Source: Planctomycetaceae bacterium
Lineage (GTDB): Bacteria; Planctomycetota; Planctomycetia; Planctomycetales; Planctomycetaceae
Direction: 5' to 3'
Assembly (NCBI GenBank): GCA_015487825.1
Contig: WFOZ01000367.1
Coordinates: 1 to 6,503, forward strand
DNA length: 6,503 nt
How positions within the stretch are numbered: the first letter of the stretch is position 1; the number at the start of each line of letters is the position of its first letter. The notes beneath the pieces were generated by a model, which worked only from the letters and a program-made list of their open reading frames with translations, was not told the DNA's origin and searched no databases. Made by a program: the position numbers and the translations under genes. Of the stretch, positions 1 to 6,200 are shown piece after piece.

Positions 1-105
1 GGCCTCGAATTCCCCACTGGCGGCTTCCGGGCAGCTTTATGGGATGAACAGGCAGACGTCGAATACACTTACTACGCCCTCGGAGTACTCGGCTTAACAG
101 CATAA
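1..105 (+). CDS. C-terminal fragment of a prenyltransferase/squalene-cyclase-repeat protein
   Basis: The frame is open from the first base and stops at TAA 103-105, giving 34 residues of a gene that begins outside the window. The visible peptide contains T-G-G-F (residues 6-9) followed by D-V-E-Y-T-Y-Y-A-L-G (residues 19-28). This is the Gly-Gly-Phe plus 'D-x-x-Y-T-Y-Y-A-L' layout of an alpha/alpha-toroid repeat found in protein prenyltransferase beta subunits, squalene-hopene cyclases and related repeat proteins, and it fits the last repeat of such a protein. Known members bind isoprenoid or related substrates, but the catalytic part lies outside the window, so no specific reaction can be claimed. 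No terminator follows directly, and a recombinase remnant starts within about 10-30 bases of the stop. Another alpha/alpha-barrel repeat protein remains possible. Confidence 0.5.
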   Translation, partial: GLEFPTGGFRAALWDEQADVEYTYYALGVLGLTA

Positions 106-110
106 ACGAA

Positions 111-356
111 ACGATTATCATACCTCGCCTCGGTTTCCCCGATCTGCGAAGAGGCTACGCAACAGCAAACGCCAAACACATGGATCTGTTCGAACTCCAG
201 AAACTGATGCAGCATCGATCACTGTAGACGACCCGGGGCTGCGTCAACATGGCAGGCAAGCTGAAGAAGGCGATCAAGAAGGTTCACGTTCCCGAATTTC
301 TTGCCGTTCGTGAAAGTCTCACGAGCCTGCCCGCTGAAGAAGTGGGCAATAATTGA
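111..356 (+). pseudogene. Tyrosine recombinase (phage-type integrase) 3' remnant, inactivated
   Basis: One frame (codons starting at positions divisible by 3) encodes the C-terminal catalytic region of a tyrosine recombinase, interrupted by a TAG at 225-227 and ending at TGA 354-356. Upstream of the TAG are F-P-D-L-R-R-G-Y-A-T (135-164) and E-L-Q-K-L-M-Q-H-R-S-L (192-224). Downstream are T-T-R-G-C-V-N-M-A (228-254) and a typical basic tail with V-P-E-F. In the family these blocks read F-H-D-L-R-R, L-M-x-H-(K/S)-S and T-T-x-x-Y-x-N-M-A. Arg of the second box and His of L-M-x-H are therefore kept. The His of H-x-x-R has become Pro (CCC, 138-140), and the nucleophilic Tyr is Cys (TGC, 240-242). 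The whole N-terminal domain and first catalytic Arg are missing. With three separate defects it cannot be a working enzyme. It probably marks an old integrated element. Confidence 0.8.
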
Positions 357-442
357 GAAATGAGAAGCGTACTGCTAAAAAGGAAAACGCCGCTTTGGGG
401 AACTCCAAATCCACTCGTTATCATAAACAGTGTCCCCTGATA

Positions 443-477
443 ACCCCGTATGCATAAAGCTTTGCGGGGTCCTTTTT
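443..477 (+). terminator. Rho-independent terminator-like hairpin
   Basis: ACCCCG (443-448) pairs with CGGGGT (465-470). One G-U and one A-U pair extend the stem inward, leaving a loop of about 12 nt. CC and five T's follow (473-477). On the + strand this would end transcripts coming from the prenyltransferase/integrase side. The reverse strand lacks a T-tract after the stem, so it is probably unidirectional. Confidence 0.5.
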
Positions 478-632
478 ATGCGCAAAAGGAATTTCAAATG
501 CAGTAAAAGAAAAAAAAGAAACAAGCTGGCCACAAAAACAAATCGGACCTGAAACCATCTCCACTCTTGAAAGACCTGATCCATTTACTTGCCAAAGCTG
601 TTGCCCAGCAACTGAATAAAATGCGGGAATAA
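478..632 (+). pseudogene. Small lysine-rich reading frame split by a -1 shift at an A run (uncertain)
   Basis: ATG 478-480 opens a short basic frame (M-R-K-R-N-F-K-C-S-K-R-K-K). In its own frame it ends at the TGA that overlaps 'gacctga' near 550. At the run of eight A's (510-517) a -1 shift would move it into a second frame, which reads on through L-K-P-S-P-L-L-K-D-L-I-H-L-L-A-K-A-V-A-Q-Q-L-N-K to TAA 630-632. The joined product would be 51 residues with a plausible amphipathic helix in its second half. The second frame alone is preceded by TAA 504-506 and has no good start codon. There is no convincing ribosome-binding site before ATG 478, which abuts a terminator T-tract. I do not recognise the protein. 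It may be a frameshifted relic belonging to the same decayed element as the integrase, or chance. Confidence 0.22.
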
Positions 633-835
633 AATATAGGTCGGAATGAAAAGATTGAGGCAGGTAATAATTGAGTAACCCCAGTCATTTGCGGATCCCT
701 CATCGCATTTCTATCTGATCGCTGTAGTGTGACATCACTAAAAACCTAAATTTTGGGCAAAAACGTGTCATTATTAGATGAGGGAGAGCTTAGCTGTGGA
801 AGGCCGGTTTATTACAGCGATTTGCTTTTGCTTTG

Positions 836-861
836 GAGTTATTGTCAAATGTTGTGTTCTG
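836..861 (+). repeat. Left terminal inverted repeat of the IS
   Basis: These 26 bases, starting gagttattgtc, are the exact reverse complement of 2255-2280. The match stops at the outer boundary (835 versus 2281) and becomes partial on the inner side. That fixes the element ends. It also contains TTGTCA, a possible -35 box for the transposase gene. Confidence 0.93.
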
Positions 862-871
862 GAAATTTGAT
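842..871 (+). promoter_or_regulatory. Possible transposase promoter starting inside the left IR
   Basis: TTGTCA (842-847) differs from the sigma70-type -35 consensus at one base. TTTGAT (866-871) is a weak -10 match after 18 nt. Placing part of the promoter within the terminal repeat is common in insertion sequences. The -10 match is poor, and planctomycete promoters are not well characterised by this consensus, so the call is tentative. Confidence 0.22.
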
Positions 872-887
872 GAAAGGTGGCGTATCC

Positions 888-925
888 TGCTGAAACTTAT
901 CAACCTTCAGCAAGCCCAGATGGGC
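888..925 (+). promoter_or_regulatory. Two tandem hairpins just upstream of the transposase ribosome-binding site
   Basis: TGCTGAA (888-894) and TTCAGCA (906-912) form a perfect 7-bp stem with an 11-nt loop. One base later GCCCA (914-918) and TGGGC (921-925) form a short second dyad. Both lie directly before the AAGGAG at 927-932. In several IS families such leader structures limit translation from transcripts entering from outside the element; a similar role here is inference. Confidence 0.35.
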
Positions 926-926
926 C

Positions 927-932
927 AAGGAG
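927..932 (+). promoter_or_regulatory. Ribosome-binding site AAGGAG that selects the GTG start of the transposase
   Basis: AAGGAG is a full Shine-Dalgarno core, placed 6 nt before GTG 939-941. No in-frame ATG lies nearby: the first internal Met is residue 45, after the conserved N-terminal segment has begun. This supports initiation at GTG. Confidence 0.75.
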
Positions 933-938
933 TACGCC

Positions 939-2243
939 GTGAGTCAGAATACGATAGCCGCAGACAAGACGCAAGGTTGCCAGCAGAATGATTCTCCGCT
1001 CGCAATTTTTCAGGATAATTCGGTGCCACGCAGTCCGCTGGATGAACTGGTTCAGGAAGGAGCAAGGCGAATGTTACAAGCCGCGATTGACGCAGAAGTG
1101 GACGAGTTTCTTGCTCTGCATTCCACTCGTGTGGACTCGCAGGGACGGCGGCAAGTGGTTCGTAATGGAAACCTTCCTTCTCGCGAAATCCTCTCTGGAG
1201 CCGGGCCTTTGAAAGTGAAACAGCCGCGTGTTCGAGACAAATCTGCTGATAAGAAAAACCGAGTCAATTTCTCGCCAAATGTTCTGCCACCGTACTTGAA
1301 ACGGACCAATAATATCGAAGATTTGATTCCCTGGTTGTACCTCAAAGGATTATCGAGCGGCGACTTTTCAGAGGCTTTGCAATCGCTTTTAGGAGAAGAG
1401 GCGAAGGGACTCAGTGCGAATGTTGTTGTGCGTCTCAAAGAAAAATGGATCCAGGAATATGAGGCGTGGTCGAAGCAAGACTTAACGGGCAAACAGTACG
1501 CTTACGTCTGGGCCGATGGCATTCACGTTAACGTTCGTTTGGAGGATGAAGCCAATAAACGCCAATGCATGTTGGTTATTATGGGAGCCACCGCCAGCGG
1601 CGAGAAGGAAATTATCGCCATTCAGGACGGCTACCGCGAAAGCAAACAAAGTTGGTATGAATTGCTTTTGGATGTGCAAAAACGCGGATTGAAGATTGAT
1701 CCCAAACTCGCCATCGGTGATGGAGCCCTCGGCTTCTGGGCCGCCTTGCGATTAGTTTTTCCAAAGACAAAAGAGCAACGCTGCTGGTTTCATAAATCGG
1801 GAAATATTCTCAACAAGATGCCCAAAAGTGTGCAACCCAAAGCGAAGTTGGATATTCAGGAAATCTGGAAATCACCCACAAAAAAAGAAGCCCTCAAGGC
1901 GATCGATCACTTCGTCGAGAAGTACGGTGCGAAATATGAAAAAGCGTGCGAATGCTTGATAAAAGATCGCGATGTTCTGCTCACGTTTTACGATTTCCCT
2001 GCCGAACATTGGGCTCATTTGCGAACGACCAATCCGATCGAATCAACCTTCGCGACGATCCGCTTAAGACACCGTCGCACCAAAGGCAGTGGCAGCAGAC
2101 GCACCAGTTTGGCTATGATGTTCAAGCTGGCAGAATCAGCCTCAAAGAAATGGAGACGTTTGAGAGGCTACCAGTTACTCAGTTTAGTGATCGAAGGAAA
2201 AACCTTCAAAGACGGAACTCAGCAGGAACAAAAAGCCGCCTAA
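939..2243 (+). CDS. IS256-family (mutator-type) DDE transposase, intact
   Basis: This 434-residue protein cuts and rejoins the ends of its own IS; it acts as a DNA-binding oligomer on the terminal repeats. The DDE catalytic triad is visible: Asp193 in W-A-D-G, Asp261 in I-G-D-G-A and Glu368 in N-P-I-E-S-T. The family C-x2-H motif is present as C-W-F-H (Cys282, His285), between the second Asp and the Glu. After the Glu comes the basic stretch R-L-R-H-R-R-T-K-G-S-G-S-R (375-387). The N-terminal part (about 32-100) has the usual L-D-E-L-V-Q-E-G-A-R-R-M helix region and a G-N-L-P-S-R-E-I-L segment implicated in DNA binding in the family. Length is slightly above the usual 390-420 because of an extra polar N-terminus. 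It starts at GTG behind a strong AAGGAG and ends at TAA 2241-2243. There are no internal stops or frameshifts, so the enzyme may be active. Confidence 0.95.
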   Translation: MSQNTIAADKTQGCQQNDSPLAIFQDNSVPRSPLDELVQEGARRMLQAAIDAEVDEFLALHSTRVDSQGRRQVVRNGNLPSREILSGAGPLKVKQPRVRDKSADKKNRVNFSPNVLPPYLKRTNNIEDLIPWLYLKGLSSGDFSEALQSLLGEEAKGLSANVVVRLKEKWIQEYEAWSKQDLTGKQYAYVWADGIHVNVRLEDEANKRQCMLVIMGATASGEKEIIAIQDGYRESKQSWYELLLDVQKRGLKIDPKLAIGDGALGFWAALRLVFPKTKEQRCWFHKSGNILNKMPKSVQPKAKLDIQEIWKSPTKKEALKAIDHFVEKYGAKYEKACECLIKDRDVLLTFYDFPAEHWAHLRTTNPIESTFATIRLRHRRTKGSGSRRTSLAMMFKLAESASKKWRRLRGYQLLSLVIEGKTFKDGTQQEQKAA

Positions 2244-2254
2244 TTCAGATTTTT

Positions 2255-2280
2255 CAGAACACAACATTTGACAATAACTC
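2255..2280 (-). repeat. Right terminal inverted repeat of the IS
   Basis: Exact reverse complement of 836-861 over 26 bases, lying 11 bp after the transposase stop codon. It defines the right end of the element. The next base outside (2281) no longer matches. Confidence 0.93.
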
Positions 2281-2379
2281 TGTCTTTTAAGGAATATATC
2301 CGCCAAAAAGAGTGAAAGAAGCTTTAAACTGCTGGAATAGAGTGAAAAAAGTCTCACGGTTTCAATTCAGCCTAAGGGC

Positions 2380-2392
2380 AAACGCCGCGTTT
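2380..2392. repeat. 13-bp perfect dyad AAACGC-C-GCGTTT
   Basis: Two 6-bp arms are centred on C2386. The one-base centre cannot form an RNA hairpin, so if it has meaning it would be as a protein-binding dyad. There is no adjacent gene to tie it to; it may be chance. Confidence 0.2.
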
Positions 2393-2518
2393 ACTGATCC
2401 CACCCCTTCTTTTAAAACATAGCACCCTAAACTCGCTGACGAATTTCAGCCCATTGTTCCATATCACCCCTTCAATAAATGAAGTAATCACGGTTACCTC
2501 CTGCCCGGTTAAAGTCAG

Positions 2519-2540
2519 AACTTTCTGAAAACAGAAAGTT
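2519..2540. repeat. Perfect 9-bp hairpin with AAAA loop
   Basis: AACTTTCTG (2519-2527) and CAGAAAGTT (2532-2540) pair without mismatch around an AAAA loop. No T-tract follows on either strand, so it does not fit a rho-independent terminator. It lies well away from any recognised gene. Confidence 0.45.
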
Positions 2541-2649
2541 AGACAAAAATAAAAATGTGACCATTTGTATTCTGTGCTTTTCGTCCAATTTGCCACTCAC
2601 CACCCGGCGCTACGTTTTCTGGCCGTTGTTTACAGAGTCCGCACACGGA

Positions 2650-2664
2650 TTGTGAGTATCACAA
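2650..2664. promoter_or_regulatory. 15-bp dyad TTGTGA-gta-TCACAA, possible operator
   Basis: The half-sites are perfect inverted repeats and contain the TGTGA/TCACA words used by Crp-type regulators, but the spacing is 3 nt instead of the canonical 6. A Crp site is therefore not supported. It lies about 600 bp upstream of the large gene with no clear target. Confidence 0.18.
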
Positions 2665-3116
2665 AATAACTCACTCTTTTTCTTGCACAAAGACTCGGCA
2701 TGTTGAGCCACATCAAGGGGGCGCTACTGTTTTTCTCTGCGTACCGCTGAGACTACCTTTCGGACTCAATCCATAAAGAATAAGCTAAAAACATGATCAA
2801 ATGGGCATGTTCCTGCTGTTTAAGACCCGAAATTTTCACATAATTTGAAAAATCTACATTTTTTCTGACGAATTCGCTTCTGCTGCGCCATGGGCCTTAT
2901 AGAGGGTTTCCGCGCATCGTTATGTACCAATTTGTTCTGTGATGATAGTTGATACGGCCTGGGTAACAGGTGTGAAATAGTTGTTTAGAGCATTGGACAG
3001 GAGTGAAGTGTTCATGTGACTTGATGATTTCAGAATACTACGTGCACTTTTAGGTCAAATGTATCTGCATGTTCAAATTAACTGTTATGGCCGGGAGTGC
3101 TTCAATGTTTTCGTAG

Positions 3117-3146
3117 TTGACATCAGATCATATTTTTAGTCGATAT
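3117..3146 (+). promoter_or_regulatory. Candidate promoter upstream of the large gene (weak)
   Basis: TTGACA at 3117-3122 is a perfect sigma70 -35 hexamer. The region 17-18 nt downstream (tcgata/cgatat, 3140-3146) is only a poor -10. If used, transcription would begin close to 3150, about 115 nt before the start codon and right at the terminator-like hairpin. A chance hexamer is quite possible. Confidence 0.2.
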
Positions 3147-3147
3147 G

Positions 3148-3185
3148 GAAGGTTTTTTCTGAACATATCTCAAGCCTTCTTTTTT
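3148..3185 (+). terminator. Terminator-like hairpin in the leader of the large gene
   Basis: GAAGGTTT (3148-3155) pairs with AAGCCTTC (3172-3179) as an 8-bp stem with one G-U pair and a loop of about 16 nt. Six T's follow directly (3180-3185). It looks like an intrinsic terminator reading rightward, yet no complete gene precedes it and the next start codon is only 81 bases away. It could insulate the large gene from IS read-through or act as an attenuator. Confidence 0.4.
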
Positions 3186-3253
3186 ACGTCTCCCACTATC
3201 GATTATCACCAGGTATTTTGCCAGCTTTTTCCAGGTTGGCGTTTAGCTTACTG

Positions 3254-3258
3254 AAGGA
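3254..3258 (+). promoter_or_regulatory. Ribosome-binding site AAGGA fixing the start of the large gene
   Basis: AAGGA lies 8 nt before ATG 3267-3269. An in-frame TGA at 3252-3254 immediately upstream excludes any longer N-terminus, so ATG 3267 is the earliest possible start. A second ATG at 3259 is in another frame and too close to the AAGGA. Confidence 0.75.
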
Positions 3259-3266
3259 ATGCACCT

Positions 3267-6200
3267 ATGTTATTGCGTCATTGGCTTGATTCTTTGTGTG
3301 GACGTCTGGCCTGGATCAGCCGGTATGGGAGATTGCCTCGTCGTCGTGTACGCAGTGCGAGACAGTTGGGGCGCGTTCGACGTTTTCCTTATGCGGCTGA
3401 TGTGTTGGAAACACGGCAGATGCTTTCAGCCACGGCGGTCGATGATCGATTTGTGGTCGATTACAACCGGTTGCAGACGCCAGCCGACTTATACGTGCTT
3501 GAAAATGATGGTGCTGATGCTGTTGTTGGATCAACGCTTACCTTGTTAAGTCAGCCTGGTGCAGGTCATGGAACAGTTTCTGTCATTGCAGTGCCTGGTG
3601 AAATGGCTTATCTGCAGTTTGTGCCTGGGCAGACATATATTGATACGATCAGCTTTGACTATCAGATTACCGATGGCACTGATACAACCACAGCGACAGT
3701 AACGCTTGACATGCTGGATCCTGCGATTTCGAATGCCCCGGCCAATGACGATGAATATACGCTTCGCCGTGATGACGATTTACTTGGTGGTGGCGAAACA
3801 ACGTACTCTTTCCAGCAAGTTGGGGATGGCCTGCAGGTTTTGGAGAGTCGCAGTGATCTACTTATTGGTGGAGCAACTTCCGGGCAGTATGACGATTATA
3901 CTGTTCTCCAGGGAGATTCAGTCGTTGTTGATCCAGAAAAATCATACACCTATTCGGGATGGTTCCGAGCGGGAGATGCAAATGGCAACGGCTATGCTAC
4001 TGATAACCGACAATACCTCGGGTTTCAGGAATACGACATTGATGGCAATCGGATTGATGCAATTCATGTTTCCAAATTTGATGGAGCAACTGACACCACG
4101 CTCGCAGTGGAATTGAATGACGGCGACATTTATATCTACGTCACGGACGCAACTGGCTGGAGTGGTGCTTCCGCAGCGGCTCATACCCGCAACTTCGCCT
4201 GGTACGGATACGCTGACAATAACGGAACGGTCTACGACAATTACACTTATACCAGAAATGTCACAACCAATTACACAACCGGATTGTGGAATGGTGACGT
4301 TGTTGATCAGGGAGACGGAACGTGGAGAATCGCGCTGCTTGACCCCTGGTCGGGAGGAACAGTTGCTGCAGGCACGGCTGTACGAAATGCGAAAAGTGGC
4401 TCTTCCTATAACTATTCTCTCGGCTCAAATGCGGTTCTCCCTACTGGAGCAGAGGGTTGGAATTACCGCATTGCAGAAATTTCCGGAACTTACGAACAAG
4501 GGCAGATTTCCTACACCAGATTCCGTCCAGGCGTTTATAGTATCACGCCCTATTTCCAGGCAAACAAACATGCCAGCGGTACGGGAGGCGAAACGGATCG
4601 TTTTGAGTTTGAGAAAGTTCGCTTTGGAGAAACGCGATCTTTATTGACTGCTCCCGGTGACGGCAGCGTGCAGGACAGGAAGCAGGCCGAGTTTCTGTTT
4701 GATGGCCAAAGTTTATTTTCTGACTCAACAGTAGCCACTTTTCTGGCAGATGAATTGATTCGTGTTGATCCAGCAGACCCTTACACGCTGACCGGTTCTA
4801 TCAAATCGGGTGATGAGACGGGTACCAATTACACCACCAATAATTCACAGTATATCGGGCTGGCGCAATACGATATTCAGGGAAGGCTGCTTGGATACTC
4901 AGGAGATACTTTAGTTAATACAAGCGATCAATGGAATTCCTTTTCTATTGTGATTGCCGGTCAGTTGGACACGACTGATCAGGAAATCAACAGGTTTCAT
5001 CCAGAGACTTACTATGTCCGTCCGGTGGTGATGACCAATACAGACGGGAATGCAGGAAATCTGTTCCAGTGGAGAAAGTTGACGCTTGGTCGAGCCTGGG
5101 ATGCCTACCAGAATGCACCTCAGGATTTAACATTTGGGGGCGAATCAACTTATACCGCCAACAGCAAAGTAACAGTCTATTCTGATGAGTTCCTTGCAGT
5201 CCAGACTTCTCAGCAGTACGACATTTCTGTGGATCTGCAGGCGGCAGACCCCGATGGAACCGCTGATGACAAGAACTATTTCGGATTCAGTTCTTATGAT
5301 ATCGACTACAAGATGATCAAGCCGATTTATGTGCTGAGGCAGCAGGATTCCGTGGAAGCAGAAGTGGTAGTGCCGTTTGATCCGATCAACGGCACCGAGC
5401 TCTATTTGAGTAGCACAACCAACTGGAGTGGAGTCAGCAACGATGGTAATGCGGCTCATACCCGCAACTTGTCTTTCATGACCTATGCTGATTCGACCGG
5501 CAGAGTTCATACTGATTACAGCCGTTTCGCCACCGAGCAATATTCGACAGGCATGTGGGATGCCGGAACGGGAATTACAACAGTCACGTTGCAGATTTCT
5601 GCCGACGGCCGGCCTCTTCTGGACTCTAACGGCAATCCGATTGTCTACGTTGCAGGAGATACGATACTTGACGCTGGTTTTCAGGACTTCTCGAAAATCA
5701 CATTGCGTGCAGGCGAGACCGCTCAAAACAACATGTATAACGGCATTTCAGGGATGATTGACGGGGACTTGAGAGTTCCGGTGGGGACCAAGGTACGTAA
5801 TGCAATCAGTGGTTCCACCTTCAGTTACGCCGTCATGGCTTACGAAACCTTGACGACCGACTGGCAGAATTACTCCGCTGTGATTGGCGGAGGAACTCTC
5901 GAAGGAGGAGCCAACGGTTATAACAAATTCCGACCGGGGACATCGTTCATCAAACTGGTGGGAATGTTCAACTGGAAAACTAATTATGACAATGACGACG
6001 TCACGCTGACCGCCTCAGAAGTCTCCTGGCGAAACGCATCCATCCAGAAACTGAGCCACGTTAATGGCGTTGTTACTGCGACGCTGGATGTACTCAGGAA
6101 TGATCGTAAAGCCCAAGGTGATAGTCCGGTATGGATATCAAATATTACTTCGCCTCAATTTGGAAATGCGGAAATCATTTCTGGTGACGGACAGGGAATA

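Larger units (their letters stand above)
357..835. other. Intergenic/decayed stretch between integrase remnant and IS
   Basis: No intact gene is recognisable here on either strand. The stretch holds a terminator-like hairpin (443-477) and a split small reading frame (478-632). There is also a short dyad, TAGTG-6 nt-CACTA, at 725-740. The long A run near 510-517 produces hydrophobic-looking minus-strand frames that are artefacts of composition. No tRNA gene or convincing attachment site was found, although this is where the remains of an integrated element would be expected. Confidence 0.5.
836..2280 (+). mobile_element. Complete IS256-family insertion sequence, 1445 bp
   Basis: Both ends are defined by a perfect 26-bp inverted repeat (836-861 and 2255-2280) that brackets a single full-length DDE transposase gene. 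Length and layout (one orf, roughly 1.3-1.5 kb, terminal repeats of about 25 bp) are those of IS256-family elements. Non-coding space inside is about 77 bp on the left, with a possible promoter and two hairpins, and only 11 bp between the stop codon and the right repeat. IS256 elements normally create 8-9 bp target duplications. None is seen here: the left flank ends in ttgctttg and the right flank begins with tgtctttt. Either the flanks have diverged or the element was rearranged after insertion. No interrupted gene can be reconstructed from the flanks. Assignment to a named IS would need a database comparison. Confidence 0.93.
2281..3266. other. Intergenic region of about 1 kb with no recognisable gene
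   Basis: All frames are broken by frequent stops, and nothing resembles a known protein. The stretch is visibly richer in A/T than the genes around it. It contains four structured spots: a 13-bp dyad (2380-2392), a perfect 9-bp hairpin (2519-2540), a 15-bp dyad (2650-2664) and a terminator-like hairpin (3148-3185). The last part forms the leader of the large gene at 3267. A minus-strand frame of 74 codons at 2372-2596 has no recognisable features and is not called. Confidence 0.55.

Noticed and set aside
375..703. Minus-strand frames with a hydrophobic, membrane-like stretch
   Set aside because: The Phe/Leu-rich segment is the complement of the A-rich run around 505-520. There is no ribosome-binding site or recognisable homology.
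1052..1492. Minus-strand frame of 146 codons inside the IS
   Set aside because: It is antisense to the conserved transposase and has no independent support.
316..2360. Shared words AAGTCTCACG (in the integrase remnant and near 2350) and AAACGCCGC (near 385 and 2380) as possible direct repeats around the IS
   Set aside because: They are only 9-10 bases long, so several such matches are expected by chance in a window of this size, and their flanks do not match.
2281..2397. Fragmentary + strand frame after the IS, ending in K-G-K-R-R-V-Y, considered as the tail of a gene split by the IS
   Set aside because: It contains an in-frame TAG at 2338, shows no recognisable family and cannot be matched to a frame on the left flank.
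2372..2596. Minus-strand frame of 74 codons in the gap after the IS
   Set aside because: It has no recognisable domain and overlaps a perfect hairpin. Length alone is not sufficient evidence in a region full of stops.
2650..2664. The TTGTGA-gta-TCACAA dyad as a true Crp binding site
   Set aside because: The spacing between half-sites is 3 nt instead of 6, and no gene begins within 600 bases downstream.
3259..3549. A + strand frame beginning at ATG 3259
   Set aside because: It overlaps the start of the large gene in another frame, its ATG is too close to the AAGGA, and the peptide shows no family features.
5145..5726. A minus-strand frame of 193 codons
   Set aside because: It lies fully inside the large + strand gene, which shows domain repeats in its own frame. 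The minus frame has no recognisable motif and is explained by codon composition of the other strand.
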